Positions 7,402 through 16,535 of a DNA stretch of 64,000 bases are shown in pieces. Under the pieces are notes generated by a model. It worked only from the letters and a program-made list of their open reading frames with translations, ran no database searches and was not told where the DNA came from. Each line of letters opens with the position of its first letter. Within the stretch, counting starts at the first letter, position 1. The position numbers and the translations under genes are program-made. This DNA is from Frigidibacter sp037095735 (GTDB taxonomy: Bacteria; Pseudomonadota; Alphaproteobacteria; Rhodobacterales; Rhodobacteraceae), in contig NZ_JBAWKD010000006.1 in NCBI RefSeq assembly GCF_037095735.1, positions 149,556 to 213,555 on the forward strand. The letters are read 5' to 3'.

Positions 7402-8751
7402 ATGGCGGATCAGTTCGGGATCGGGGCCTTCGCCGAGCAGGGGCGCGACTGGCGCCAGACGCGCGGCGAGGCGGCTCTGGTCGATGTGCATCGCACGGTG
7501 CGGGTGCCCAAGGCGGGTGCGCGGCGGATCCTCGCCTTCCTCGGGCCGGGCTACATGGTGGCCGTGGGCTACATGGACCCGGGCAACTGGGCGACCTCGC
7601 TCGCCGGGGGCTCGAAATTCGGCTACACGCTGCTGACCGTCGCGCTGATCTCGAACATCATGGCGATCGTGCTGCAGTCGCTCTGCGCGCGGCTGGCCAT
7701 CGCCACCGGCCGTGACCTCGCGCAGGCCTGCCGCGACGCCTTCGCGCCCTGGCTGCGCATCCCGCTGTGGTTCCTGGCCGAGCTTGCGATCATCGCCACC
7801 GACATCGCCGAGGTGATCGGCACCGCGATCGGCCTGAACCTCTTGTTCGGGATCCCGCTGGAAATCGGGGTGATCCTGACCTCGCTCGATGTCTTCCTGA
7901 TCCTTTGGCTGCAGAAGAAGGGGTTCCGCTGGCTCGAGGCCTTCGTGATCGCGCTGCTCGCCGTCATCACCGCCTGTTTCGCGGTGCAGGTCTTCCTGGC
8001 CGATCCCGACTGGCGCGGGGTGATCCTTGGCTTCGCGCCGACGGTCGAGATCGTGAAGAACCCCGAGATGCTCTACCTCGCGCTCGGAATCCTCGGGGCG
8101 ACGGTGATGCCGCACAACCTCTACCTGCACTCGGCCATCGTGCAGACCCGCGCCTGGGGCGACAGCACGCCCGAGAAACGCCACGCGCTGAAATGGGCCA
8201 CCATCGATTCGACCGTGGCGCTGATGTTCGCCCTGCTGATCAACGCCTCGATCCTGATCCTTGCCGCGGCCTCGTTCCATGCCAGCGGCCAGTTCGACGT
8301 GGCCGAGATCGACCAGGCCCATTCGCTGATCGGCCCGATGCTGGGCGCCAGCGCGGCACCGGCGCTGTTTGCAGTCGCTCTGCTGTGCTGCGGGCTGAAC
8401 TCGACGGTGACGGCGACGCTGGCCGGGCAGGCGGTGATGGAGGGCTTCCTGCAGATGAAGATCGCCCCCTGGCTGCGTCGGATGGTGACGCGGGCAATCG
8501 CCATCGTTCCGGCGGCCGGCGTGACGATCCTCTACGGCAGCTCGGGCACAGGAGAGCTTCTGATCCTGACGCAGGTCGTGCTGTCGCTGCAGCTCTCCTT
8601 CGCAGTCGTGCCGCTGGTGATGTTCACCACCGACCGGCGCAAGATGGGCTCGATGGTCGCGCCGCTCTGGCTTGGGCTCTTTGCCACGCTGATCGCGGCG
8701 GTGATCGTGGTGCTGAACCTCAAGCTGATCTGGGACTTCTTCCTCGCCTGA
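7402..8751 (+). CDS. mntH: Nramp-family divalent metal (Mn2+) transporter MntH
   Basis: This is a proton-coupled Mn2+/Fe2+ importer of 449 residues in the inner membrane. About eleven hydrophobic helices are visible. The metal-binding DPGN motif is at residues 59-62 (YMDPGNWATS) and the second signature MPH at about 236-238 (TVMPHNLYLHSA). The ATG at 7402 follows an AGGA ribosome-binding site. Upstream in-frame Mets lie inside the promoter/operator region and were rejected. The gene is monocistronic, behind a Fur/Mur-like box, and convergent with the small gene at 8754. Confidence 0.95.
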   Translation: MADQFGIGAFAEQGRDWRQTRGEAALVDVHRTVRVPKAGARRILAFLGPGYMVAVGYMDPGNWATSLAGGSKFGYTLLTVALISNIMAIVLQSLCARLAIATGRDLAQACRDAFAPWLRIPLWFLAELAIIATDIAEVIGTAIGLNLLFGIPLEIGVILTSLDVFLILWLQKKGFRWLEAFVIALLAVITACFAVQVFLADPDWRGVILGFAPTVEIVKNPEMLYLALGILGATVMPHNLYLHSAIVQTRAWGDSTPEKRHALKWATIDSTVALMFALLINASILILAAASFHASGQFDVAEIDQAHSLIGPMLGASAAPALFAVALLCCGLNSTVTATLAGQAVMEGFLQMKIAPWLRRMVTRAIAIVPAAGVTILYGSSGTGELLILTQVVLSLQLSFAVVPLVMFTTDRRKMGSMVAPLWLGLFATLIAAVIVVLNLKLIWDFFLA

Positions 8752-8753
8752 CC

Positions 8754-9050
8754 TCAGGCCGAGAGGCGCCGCGTATAGTGGCGCATCTCCTCGATCTGCG
8801 GCACCCAGCGGCGGATATGTGCGAAGAAGGCGCGGAACTCGGCGCTGCCGCGGAACTGCTGCAGGTGATCCTCGGCCGAAGTCCAGTCGATGCACAGCAG
8901 GAACCGCCCCGGTTCCTCGTCGCATTGGCACAGCTCGAAGGCGCGGGCATGGGGCGAGGCCATCAGCGGCACCATCGCCGCACGATAGTCGGCGATGAAG
9001 GCCTCGGCCTCGGCGGCGGGGATCGCGTAACGCAGGATCTCGACGGTCAT
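8754..9050 (-). CDS. Small antibiotic-biosynthesis-monooxygenase-like (ABM fold) protein
   Basis: This 98-residue protein resembles the dimeric alpha/beta-barrel ABM superfamily: an N-terminal strand (MTVEILRYAI), a helix rich in Ala/Glu, FLLCIDWTSAEDHLQQF as the central strand-helix pair, then EFRAFFAHIRRWVPQIEEMRHY. Members include haem-degrading and quinol monooxygenases, but many are uncharacterised, so no substrate is assigned. The start at 9050 is chosen because the longer frame upstream runs over the end of the GST gene without homology. It follows the GST gene by 7 nt, so the two probably form an operon. Confidence 0.75.
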   Translation of the reverse strand: MTVEILRYAIPAAEAEAFIADYRAAMVPLMASPHARAFELCQCDEEPGRFLLCIDWTSAEDHLQQFRGSAEFRAFFAHIRRWVPQIEEMRHYTRRLSA

Positions 9051-9057
9051 GGCGGCC

Positions 9058-9708
9058 TCAGGCTCCGGGTACGGGGAAATGGATATCGAAGGGGGCTGCC
9101 GCGGCATCCACCCGCTGCACCGAGGGTCGCGCATCCAGCCGGTCACAATAGGCTGCAAACCGCGGCAGCGGCGCGAGCGGCGGCGCAACCCGGCGGGCGA
9201 AATGCAGCGCGGGCTGGGCGGCGCAATCGGCAAGGCTGAAATCGGCCCCCGCGATCCAGTCGCGCCCGTGTGCCAGCTGCCGCTCGATCAGCGCGTAGAA
9301 ATCGCGCAGCTGCGTTTCGGCCTCGGCCAGACCATGCGGATCGCGCGCCTCGGCGGGGCGCAGCCAGTCGCCGACGATCTTCTGCATAGGCAACTCGCCC
9401 ATCAGGTCCATCAGCCGGTCCCAGAGCCGGATCTCGACCCCGGCCGCGCCCTCGGGCAGCAGCGCCCGCATCGCCGGGCGGCCCAGCGCCAGATGCTCGG
9501 CAATGATGGTGGTCTCGGGGATCACCCGGCCCGCATCCTCCAGCACCGGGAACCGCATCGGCGGCCAGAGCGCGGCCAGCGCCGCCCTGTCGGCCGGATC
9601 GCCGAGGTCAACGGGGCGAAACTCGACCGCGATCTGCGCCTCGTCGAGCGCGATCAGGATCTTGCGGCAGAACGAAGCATAGGGGTGATACCAGAGCCTG
9701 AGTGTCAT
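9058..9708 (-). CDS. Glutathione S-transferase family protein
   Basis: The 216-residue protein has an N-terminal thioredoxin-like domain (MTLRLWYHPYASFCRKILIAL, with YASFCRK at the position where GSTs bind glutathione) and the cis-Pro/ESxxI-type region PVLEDAGRVIPETTIIAEHL at about residues 54-73. An all-helical C-terminal domain contains the N-capping motif GADFSLADCAA (about 154-164). Such proteins conjugate or reduce electrophiles with glutathione. The specific substrate cannot be inferred. It is transcribed with the downstream ABM-like gene and divergently from sdaA, 105 bp apart. Confidence 0.88.
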   Translation of the reverse strand: MTLRLWYHPYASFCRKILIALDEAQIAVEFRPVDLGDPADRAALAALWPPMRFPVLEDAGRVIPETTIIAEHLALGRPAMRALLPEGAAGVEIRLWDRLMDLMGELPMQKIVGDWLRPAEARDPHGLAEAETQLRDFYALIERQLAHGRDWIAGADFSLADCAAQPALHFARRVAPPLAPLPRFAAYCDRLDARPSVQRVDAAAAPFDIHFPVPGA

Positions 9709-9813
9709 CGCCGGCGCCCTCCCCTGCGCCTTCGCCCCCGGGAATGTCGCTTTCGGCCTTCTGTCGCCCCGGCCGGGGTGCGAGAAGGGGCGAAACTGCC
9801 CGGAGGCCCGCCC

Positions 9814-11193
9814 ATGTTCCTCTCCGTCTTCGATGTGTTCAAGATCGGTGTCGGCCCCTCGTCCTCGCACACGATGGGCCCGATGGTCGCGGGCGCCCGC
9901 TTCCTTGACCGGCTGCGCGCCTCGCCGTTCCAGCCCGCCGGGCTGAAGGCCTCGCTGCACGGCTCGCTGGCCTTCACCGGCAAGGGCCATGCCACCGACC
10001 GTGCGACGATCCTCGGCCTCGCCGGGTTCGAGCCCGCGAGCTACGACCATGAAAAGGCCGAGGCCGCGCTGGCCGCCATCGCGCAGACCAGGACCATCGC
10101 GCCCGAGGGCCTGCCGGTGATGCGCTTCGACCCGGCGGCGGACCTGCTGTTCGACTTCGGCCCCTCGCTGCCCGGCCATGCCAACGGCATGATCCTGAGC
10201 GCGACCGACGCGCAGGGCGACGTGATCCTGCAGGAAACGTACTATTCCATCGGCGGCGGCTTCGTGCTGACCGCGGACGAGCAGGCCGGGATCTCGGACG
10301 CCGACCTCAAGGCGCCCTCGCCCGTCCCCTACCCGTTCCGCACCGCGGCCGAGATGCTGGAAATGGCCGCGGCCTCGGGCAAGACCATCGCCCGGATGAA
10401 GCGCGAGAACGAACGCGTCTTCCGCTCTGACGCCGAGATCGACGAGGGTCTGAAGCGGATCTGGGCGGTGATGGAGGCCTGCATCGACCGCGGTCTCGTG
10501 ACCGACGGCATCCTGCCGGGCGGGCTGAAGGTGAAGCGCCGCGCCAAGGGCATCCATGATGCGCTTCTGGCCGAGCGCGGCATGAACCTGACCGCGCCCC
10601 ATGCGATCAACGACTGGATGTCGACCTATGCGATGGCGGTGAACGAAGAGAACGCCGCCGGCGGGCAGGTCGTCACCGCGCCGACGAACGGCGCGGCGGG
10701 GGTGATGCCCGCCGTGATCCGCTACTGGCTCGACCATGTGCCGGGCGCCACGCGTTCGCGCATCAGGGAATTCCTGCTGACCTCGGCGGCGATCGGCGGG
10801 CTGGTGAAGACCAACGCCTCGATCTCGGGCGCGGAATGCGGATGCCAGGCCGAGGTCGGATCGGCCGCCGCGATGGCCGCGGCCGGGCTGGCCGCGGTGC
10901 TGGGCGGCAGCCCTGAGCAGATCGAGAACGCGGCCGAGATCGCGCTCGAGCATCACCTTGGCATGACCTGCGACCCGGTGAAGGGGCTGGTGCAGGTGCC
11001 CTGCATCGAGCGCAACGGACTGGGCGCGATCAAGGCGGTCTCTGCGGCCTCGCTGGCGCTTCGGGGCGACGGCACGCATCTGGTGCCGCTTGACGCCGCG
11101 ATCGAGACCATGCGCCAGACCGGCCGCGACATGCACGAGAAGTACAAGGAAACCTCACTCGGCGGGCTCGCGGTCAACGTCCCGAACTGCTGA
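9814..11193 (+). CDS. sdaA: L-serine ammonia-lyase (serine deaminase), iron-sulfur type
   Basis: The enzyme converts L-serine to pyruvate and ammonia. The protein has 459 residues, normal for the single-chain SdaA/SdaB form. The N-terminal beta domain begins with the hallmark GVGPSSSHTMGPM (residues 10-22). The C-terminal alpha domain carries the cysteines that hold the catalytic 4Fe-4S cluster (SGAECGCQAEVGSA, then CDPVKGLVQVPC). The ATG at 9814 follows CGGAGG. The frame is open far upstream, but that part is antisense to the GST gene. Its TGA overlaps the ATG of the next gene (TGATG). Serine synthesis genes lie 18-25 kb away in the same window. Confidence 0.96.
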   Translation: MFLSVFDVFKIGVGPSSSHTMGPMVAGARFLDRLRASPFQPAGLKASLHGSLAFTGKGHATDRATILGLAGFEPASYDHEKAEAALAAIAQTRTIAPEGLPVMRFDPAADLLFDFGPSLPGHANGMILSATDAQGDVILQETYYSIGGGFVLTADEQAGISDADLKAPSPVPYPFRTAAEMLEMAAASGKTIARMKRENERVFRSDAEIDEGLKRIWAVMEACIDRGLVTDGILPGGLKVKRRAKGIHDALLAERGMNLTAPHAINDWMSTYAMAVNEENAAGGQVVTAPTNGAAGVMPAVIRYWLDHVPGATRSRIREFLLTSAAIGGLVKTNASISGAECGCQAEVGSAAAMAAAGLAAVLGGSPEQIENAAEIALEHHLGMTCDPVKGLVQVPCIERNGLGAIKAVSAASLALRGDGTHLVPLDAAIETMRQTGRDMHEKYKETSLGGLAVNVPNC

Positions 11194-11693
11194 TGGCGGT
11201 CGAGGTCGTCGCCCACGATCCGCGATGGGCCGAGGCCTTCGCCGCCGAGGCCCGCGCGATCGCGCCTGCGGTCGGCGGCGTGCTGCATCACATCGGATCG
11301 ACCGCGGTGCCCGGGCTGCCCGCGAAGCCGATCATCGACATGCTGGGCGAGGTCGCCAGCTTCTCGGCGATCGACACCGCCGCGCTGACCGCCCGCGGCT
11401 ATCAGGCGATGGGGGCGTTCGGCATCCCCAGCCGCCGTTACTTCCGCCGCTGCGGCCCCGACGGCCGGCGCAGTCACCACCTTCACGTCTTCCTGACCGG
11501 CTCGACGCAGGTCGAGCGTCACCTCGCCTTCCGCGACTACCTGCGCGCCCATCCGGCACAGGCCGAGGCCTATGGCGCGCTGAAGCTGTCGCTGCTCGGG
11601 CCCGGCACCGCGTGGGAGGATTACATGGACGGCAAGGCCCCCTTCATCGCCGCGACCGAGGTGCTGGCCCTGGTCTGGCACCGCGCACGCTGA
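11193..11693 (+). CDS. GrpB/UPF0157-family nucleotidyltransferase-fold protein
   Basis: The 166-residue protein has the GrpB-domain pattern: W at about 11 (DPRWAEAF), HHIGSTAVPGLPAKPIIDML (residues 31-50) with the GS and D residues of the nucleotidyltransferase-like fold, then HHLHVFLTGS. The domain also occurs fused to dephospho-CoA kinase, but no activity is established for stand-alone copies. The start codon overlaps the sdaA stop by one base, so translation is very likely coupled. The functional reason for pairing with serine deaminase is unknown. Confidence 0.85.
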   Translation: MAVEVVAHDPRWAEAFAAEARAIAPAVGGVLHHIGSTAVPGLPAKPIIDMLGEVASFSAIDTAALTARGYQAMGAFGIPSRRYFRRCGPDGRRSHHLHVFLTGSTQVERHLAFRDYLRAHPAQAEAYGALKLSLLGPGTAWEDYMDGKAPFIAATEVLALVWHRAR

Positions 11694-11776
11694 GTGGCGC
11701 CACGGCACTGCGCGCCCCGCGACGGAATGTCGCTTTCGGAATGGCGGCGGACCCGGCGCGGGCGTATCAGGCGGGC

Positions 11777-12733
11777 ATGACCGCGACCCCTGTCACCCCG
11801 CTGAGCCCTGCCGCCGACCGCATCCTTGCCGGGATGGGGCTGATGGTCGCCTTCTGCCTGATCGCGCCGCTGATCGACGTGTCGTCGAAGGCCGCCGCAC
11901 AGCAGGTGCCGGTCTCGACCGTCACCTTCGGGCGCTTCCTCGTGCAGGGCGCGCTGATGGCCCCGGTGGTGGCGCTGATCGGCCCGGGCTTCGGCCTGTC
12001 GCGCCGGGCCTTCTGGCTGACGCTGGCGCGCGGGGTCTGCGGCATCGTGTCGACCTTCTGCTTCGTCGCTGCGGTGCAGGTGATGCCGATCGCCGATGCG
12101 CTGGCCATCGCCTTCGTCGAGCCCTTCGTCATCCTGCTGATCGGCCGCTTCGCGATGGGCGAAGAGGTCGGGCCGCGCCGGCTCACCGCCTGCGCGGTGG
12201 GCTTCGCCGGGGCGCTGATGGTCATCCAGCCCTCGTTCGCGGCCTTCGGCGCGGTGGCGCTGTTCCCGCTGGGCACCGCCGTCACCTTCGCGCTCTACAT
12301 GCTGGTCACCCGCCGCCTCTCGCGGGAATTGCACCCGATCCCGATGCAGTTCTGGACCGCGGTGCTGGCCGGCGCGGCCTGCCTGCCGCTGATGATGGCG
12401 GGCCATGCCTCGGGCATTCCCGCCTTCGACGTGGCCCTGCCGCAAAGCCCCGCGATCTGGGGCTGGTGCTTCGGCGTCGGGCTTGCCGCCACGATCAGCC
12501 ACATGGCGATCACCTACGGGCTCAAGTTCGCCCCCTCGGCGACGCTCGCCCCGCTGCACTACCTCGAGATCGTGACGGCGACGCTCTTCGGCTACCTGTT
12601 CTTCGGCGATTTCCCCGGCGGCCTGACCTGGGCGGGGATCGGGGTGATCGTGGCCTCGGGCCTCTATGTCATCCACCGCGAACGGATCGTCGCCCGCCGC
12701 GCGCTGGTCAGCCTGCCACCCGCAGCGCATTGA
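11777..12733 (+). CDS. EamA/DMT-family transporter
   Basis: This drug/metabolite-transporter superfamily protein has 318 residues, about ten transmembrane helices and two EamA repeats (residues about 15-145 and 160-300). The second repeat shows the usual FAPSATLAPLHYLEIVTATLFGYLFFGDFP stretch before the last helix pair. Substrate is unpredictable; relatives export amino acids, purines or other metabolites. The start at 11777 is uncertain: another ATG at about 11741 would add 12 residues. The 3' end overlaps the convergent thiamine pyrophosphokinase gene by 26 bp. Confidence 0.9.
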   Translation: MTATPVTPLSPAADRILAGMGLMVAFCLIAPLIDVSSKAAAQQVPVSTVTFGRFLVQGALMAPVVALIGPGFGLSRRAFWLTLARGVCGIVSTFCFVAAVQVMPIADALAIAFVEPFVILLIGRFAMGEEVGPRRLTACAVGFAGALMVIQPSFAAFGAVALFPLGTAVTFALYMLVTRRLSRELHPIPMQFWTAVLAGAACLPLMMAGHASGIPAFDVALPQSPAIWGWCFGVGLAATISHMAITYGLKFAPSATLAPLHYLEIVTATLFGYLFFGDFPGGLTWAGIGVIVASGLYVIHRERIVARRALVSLPPAAH

Positions 12734-13367
12734 GCGCGAGCGCGAGGCAGTCGCGCGGCACAAGCGCCAGCATCGGCCCCACCACGCGCAGGTGCACGCG
12801 CCCCAGCGCCTCGTTCGAGGTCCCGATCCTGCCGGCCGGTGCGAAGCCCAGCCTGTCGATCGGCCAGCGCAACCCGGTCGAGCTGCCGCTGACCGGCCCC
12901 ATCGGAAACAGCGACACCCGCGTGCCGGGGGCAAGGTCCAGCTCCAGCCGTGGCGGCAGGCGGAAGATCACCTCGCGCTCGCCCAGAACCAGCACCGGGC
13001 CCGGGTGGCGCGCCACATCCGACAGCACCGCCAGCGCGTGGTCCATCCGCGCCCCGGTGAAACCGATGGCCACATGGAACGGGGCGCGGGTCAGACGCAG
13101 GCACTTGCCGAAATCGGTATCGTCCTGTTCGTCAACCTGATGCACAATACCCGGCGGCAGGATGGCCCGCGTCTCGGGGCTGAGCGAGTCGAGGTCCCCG
13201 ATGACCGCCTGCGGCGTCACGCCCGCCCGGCGCGCGGCCTCTGCCCCGCCATCGGCCGCGACAAGGCAGGGCGCGATCCCCAGCGCCTCGTCCAGGTCCC
13301 GTTCGTAAAGGGTGCCGCCGCCAAGAAGCGTGATCCCGTCGCGTGATTGGACAATGGCTGCCGTCAT
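12708..13367 (-). CDS. thiN: Thiamine pyrophosphokinase
   Basis: This protein of 219 residues catalyses ATP-dependent pyrophosphorylation of thiamine to thiamine diphosphate. The N-terminal catalytic domain shows CLVAADGGAEAARRAGVTPQ and VIGDLDSLSPETR, with the acidic ATP/Mg-binding residues, and then DEQDDTDFGKCLR, with further conserved acids. A C-terminal beta domain binds thiamine (about 130-215; STGLRWPIDRLGF). ATG 13367 was chosen because the longer open frame adds residues without homology. No TPP riboswitch was seen upstream. It is convergent with the EamA gene. Confidence 0.92.
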   Translation of the reverse strand: MTAAIVQSRDGITLLGGGTLYERDLDEALGIAPCLVAADGGAEAARRAGVTPQAVIGDLDSLSPETRAILPPGIVHQVDEQDDTDFGKCLRLTRAPFHVAIGFTGARMDHALAVLSDVARHPGPVLVLGEREVIFRLPPRLELDLAPGTRVSLFPMGPVSGSSTGLRWPIDRLGFAPAGRIGTSNEALGRVHLRVVGPMLALVPRDCLALALNALRVAG

Positions 13368-13505
13368 GCCGATACTGATGACGATTAAGGCAGTCAGACA
13401 CAATCGTGGCCGAAAGAATTCCTTGGATTTTCCCCAAAGCAATCATGCGAGCGATCGCATTGGCCGGGAAGGTCAGCGGAAAGAAGTTCAAAAAGGCATG
13501 AGCAG

Positions 13506-16499
13506 ATGATCGGTGCGAGTAAGATCCTGACGGTGTCCTACGGGACGTTCTCGTGCACCCTCGAAGGGTTCGACGAGCCGTTCTCGACCATGAAGGCCAT
13601 CGCCGAGTACTTCCGCGACCTCGCCGCCGAGGACCGGTACTTCGGGGCGGAACCCCCGACGCCCGACGCGGAGATGCTTCACAAGATCGCCGAGCGCGAG
13701 ATCCAGCGCCGGGTCGAGGCCAAGATCCAGAAGAACGGCGTCATCCTGCGGCCCGAGGGCCATCAGGAGGCAGCCGAGGCCACACCGCAGCCGCCGCGCC
13801 CGGCGGCTGCACCAGTCGCTGCCCCGGTCGCTGCCGCCCCTGCCCCGCTTGCCGACATCGTCGCCGCGCCGACCGAGGACGCGGCCGAGGAAGGCGTCTG
13901 GGAAATCCCCGCGCCCCAGCCGCGCGCCGCCACCGCGACCGAAAGCGTCGCCGAGAAGTTGGCCCGCATCCGCGCCGCCGTCGCCGACGTGAAGGCGCGC
14001 CAGGACAGCACCGATCCATATGCGGCCCCGGTCCAGGGGGCTGTGGCCGGTGCCATGACCTTCGCCGCCACCGAGGACGAGGACGAGATCGAGGGCGGCG
14101 ACTTCTTCGCCGAAGCCGTGCCGCCCGCCACCCTGCAGATCGCACCCGAGGCCGAGATCGTCGCTGAGGCGCCGATCGTCGAAGAGGCCGAGGCCGAAGC
14201 GCCTGTCGCATCGGTCGAGGCCGTCGCGGACGACATCGCCGCGGACCCGGCCGAACCGGAGGTCATCGAAGAGATCGCCGCGGAACCGCCGATGGCCGAG
14301 ACGACGGTCGAGGACGAGGACGAAGAAGAGGCCGCATCCGCCCCGATGCCCGCAGCGGCCCGCGTCGAGGCTGCCGTCATCGACATGCCCGGCATCGCCG
14401 AAGCCGATTTCGGTGCCGTCATCGCCGAGGACGAACCTGCCGCACCGGCCGCCGATTGGACCGTCGAGGATCTGTCGGACGAAGACTGGACCGTTGCCTC
14501 GGAAGAGGTCGCGTCCCCCGAAGCGCAGCCTGCCGAGGCGCTGACCATCGAAACCTTCGGTGCCGAGGCCTTCGAAGAGGAAGCCTACGAACCCCAGCCG
14601 GTCGACGTCGTCGCGGAAGACGCGGGCGAAGTCGACGCCTGGACCGCGCCCGAGCTTGTCGAGGAAGCCTTCGCCGCCCCCGAGCCCGAGGCCGCCGCCG
14701 AGGAAGACGCCACCCCCGCGGTCGAGGCCGAGGCCCCGGTCGTGGCCGACGAACCCGAACTGGGCGCCGTCGAAGACGTGGCGGACGCCTCTGCCGACTA
14801 TGCCGACGAGCGCGATGACCTCGACGAAATCCTCGCACGCATCGCCGAGGACGACGCCTACGAGCCCGCCGAGACCGAAGAGCCCGTCGCCGCCGAGATC
14901 GAGGCTGAGGCTGAGGCTGAGGCTGAGGCCGAGCAGGAGCACGGCGCAGAAGTCGAGGCCGCGGTCGAGGCCGACAGCGCCGCAGAGCCCGAGGCCGAGC
15001 CGGCAGTCGCGGAAGAGGACGGCTTCGAGGCCGAGCTCGCGGCGATCGCCGAAGAGATCGCCCAGTCGCGCGTCCCCGAGATCGACGCCGACGACAGCTT
15101 TATCTTCTCGGCGCCTCCCGCCGTCGAAGAGGCCGCGCAGGACGCTGTCGCCGAAGACGCGCCCCAGCCCGAAGCTGCGCCGGTCGACGCCGAATTGTCC
15201 GAGGACGAGGTCGCCGCGGTCGAGCCCGAGATGGCGCCTGAAGCAGAGCCCGAACTCGAACCGGCGCCCGAAACGGTCGCCGCCGAGGCGCCGCGCGCAG
15301 AGCCGGCCCCGGTCGATGCCGCCGCCGCGCTCAAGCCGGCCCGCGAAGGCACCAGCCTGCGCTCGGTCATCGATCGCGCCCGTGCCCGGGTGATCCGCAT
15401 CCGCCGCTCGGAACTGGCCCCGGCCGCGCCGGTCGCGGCCGAACCGGTGGTCGAACCGCCGATGCCCGACGTGCTGCCGGCCCCCGCTGCCGCACGCGCC
15501 GACGAGCCCGCGCCGGTCGTCACGCCCGAGCCGGTCGTCCAGGCCGAGCCCGAGGTCGCTGCGCTGCCCGAGCCGGCCCCCTCGATCATGCCCGAACGTC
15601 CCGTCGCGCGCAGCCTGCGCCGCCAGGCACCGGCCGAGGAAGAGGACCTACTGGCCAAGATCGCGGCCGCCGAACATTCGGTGCAGCCGATCAGCCCGCG
15701 CCGCCCCGGCCTGCGCCCTGACACCCGTCTCGAGACCCCGGCCGAGCCGGAGCCCGGCGAACAGCTGCGCCGGATGCCCGCCGACGACGCCGCCGTCGCG
15801 CGGCTGATCGAGACTGCCAACAAGGAACTGAGCGGGCCCGAACACCGCCGTCGCTATTCGGCCATCGCCCATCTGAAGGCCGCGGTCGTCGCCACCGCCG
15901 CCGACCGGGTCTTCGCCGACCGTCCGGCCCGCGACAACGACGCGACCGAGGCCTATCGCGACGACCTGACCCAGATCGTCCGCCCGCGCCGGCCCGGCGC
16001 CGGCGGCGAGGCCCGCGTCGCGACCCCGCGCCCGGCACCGGCCCGTCCGGCGCCCCTGGTCCTGGTCAGCGAACAGCGCGTCGACGCCCCGCGCCCCGAC
16101 ATCGCCCCCGCCCCGGCGATGCCGATCCGCCCCCGCCGCGTCTCGGCGGATGCCGTGGTCGCGGCCCCGGTCGAGATCGACGAGGACGAGGACTTCACCC
16201 CGCCGACCGCGGAAGAGGCCCGCAGCTTCGCCGAATTCGCCGATCGGCTGGGCGCACAGGGCCTGTCGGAACTGCTGGAAGCGGCGGCGGTCTATACCTC
16301 GACCATCGAGGGCCGCCCGCATTTCTCGCGCCCGCAGATCATGAAGAAGATCTCGGTCGAGGACGGCTTCACCCGCGAGGCCGGCCTGCGCAGCTTCGGC
16401 ATGCTGCTGCGTCAGGGCAAGATCCAGAAGGTGCGCCGCGGCCAGTTCGCGATCACCACCAACTCTCGCTTCATGGCCGAGGCCCGCCGCGCCCACTGA
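13506..16499 (+). CDS. Conserved 997-residue protein with acidic Ala/Glu/Pro-rich disordered centre
   Basis: No established function is recognised. Residues 1-80 form a compact, highly ordered-looking domain (ASKILTVSYGTFSCTLEGFD, then FRDLAAEDRYFGAEPPTPDAE). About residues 80-700 are dominated by Ala, Glu, Asp and Pro and look intrinsically disordered, with a short EA repeat near 466-476. The next 150 residues are Arg/Pro-rich and basic. The last ~110 residues look folded again (FAEFADRLGAQGLSELLEAAA to the end) and may be a winged-helix-like domain. There is no signal peptide or transmembrane segment. The ATG at 13506 is about 140 bp from the divergent thiN. A strong terminator follows. Similar N- and C-terminal blocks occur, from memory, in other Rhodobacterales proteins with unhelpful or doubtful names. 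Confidence 0.85.
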   Translation: MIGASKILTVSYGTFSCTLEGFDEPFSTMKAIAEYFRDLAAEDRYFGAEPPTPDAEMLHKIAEREIQRRVEAKIQKNGVILRPEGHQEAAEATPQPPRPAAAPVAAPVAAAPAPLADIVAAPTEDAAEEGVWEIPAPQPRAATATESVAEKLARIRAAVADVKARQDSTDPYAAPVQGAVAGAMTFAATEDEDEIEGGDFFAEAVPPATLQIAPEAEIVAEAPIVEEAEAEAPVASVEAVADDIAADPAEPEVIEEIAAEPPMAETTVEDEDEEEAASAPMPAAARVEAAVIDMPGIAEADFGAVIAEDEPAAPAADWTVEDLSDEDWTVASEEVASPEAQPAEALTIETFGAEAFEEEAYEPQPVDVVAEDAGEVDAWTAPELVEEAFAAPEPEAAAEEDATPAVEAEAPVVADEPELGAVEDVADASADYADERDDLDEILARIAEDDAYEPAETEEPVAAEIEAEAEAEAEAEQEHGAEVEAAVEADSAAEPEAEPAVAEEDGFEAELAAIAEEIAQSRVPEIDADDSFIFSAPPAVEEAAQDAVAEDAPQPEAAPVDAELSEDEVAAVEPEMAPEAEPELEPAPETVAAEAPRAEPAPVDAAAALKPAREGTSLRSVIDRARARVIRIRRSELAPAAPVAAEPVVEPPMPDVLPAPAAARADEPAPVVTPEPVVQAEPEVAALPEPAPSIMPERPVARSLRRQAPAEEEDLLAKIAAAEHSVQPISPRRPGLRPDTRLETPAEPEPGEQLRRMPADDAAVARLIETANKELSGPEHRRRYSAIAHLKAAVVATAADRVFADRPARDNDATEAYRDDLTQIVRPRRPGAGGEARVATPRPAPARPAPLVLVSEQRVDAPRPDIAPAPAMPIRPRRVSADAVVAAPVEIDEDEDFTPPTAEEARSFAEFADRLGAQGLSELLEAAAVYTSTIEGRPHFSRPQIMKKISVEDGFTREAGLRSFGMLLRQGKIQKVRRGQFAITTNSRFMAEARRAH
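14901..14933 (+). repeat. In-frame hexanucleotide repeat (GAGGCT)n encoding Glu-Ala
   Basis: Four perfect GAGGCT units followed by GAGGCC GAG lie within the acidic part of the 997-residue gene and encode a short run of Glu-Ala pairs. A unit of 6 bp keeps the frame when copies are gained or lost, so protein length could vary between strains. Confidence 0.8.
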
Positions 16500-16535
16500 T
16501 GGGCGCTGCTTCCGGCCCGCAGAGCCAGAACAGGA

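Noticed and set aside
9058..11136. 692-codon minus-strand frame covering sdaA and the GST gene
   Set aside because: Only its last 216 codons are real (the GST). The part antisense to sdaA is a shadow.
14901..14933. Hexanucleotide repeat as a phase-variation switch
   Set aside because: A 6-bp unit cannot change the reading frame. Only protein length could vary.
13488..14942. Gly/Asp/Phe-rich open frame antisense to the 997-residue gene
   Set aside because: The repetitive composition is the complement of the Ala/Glu-rich codons (GCC, GAG) of the real gene.
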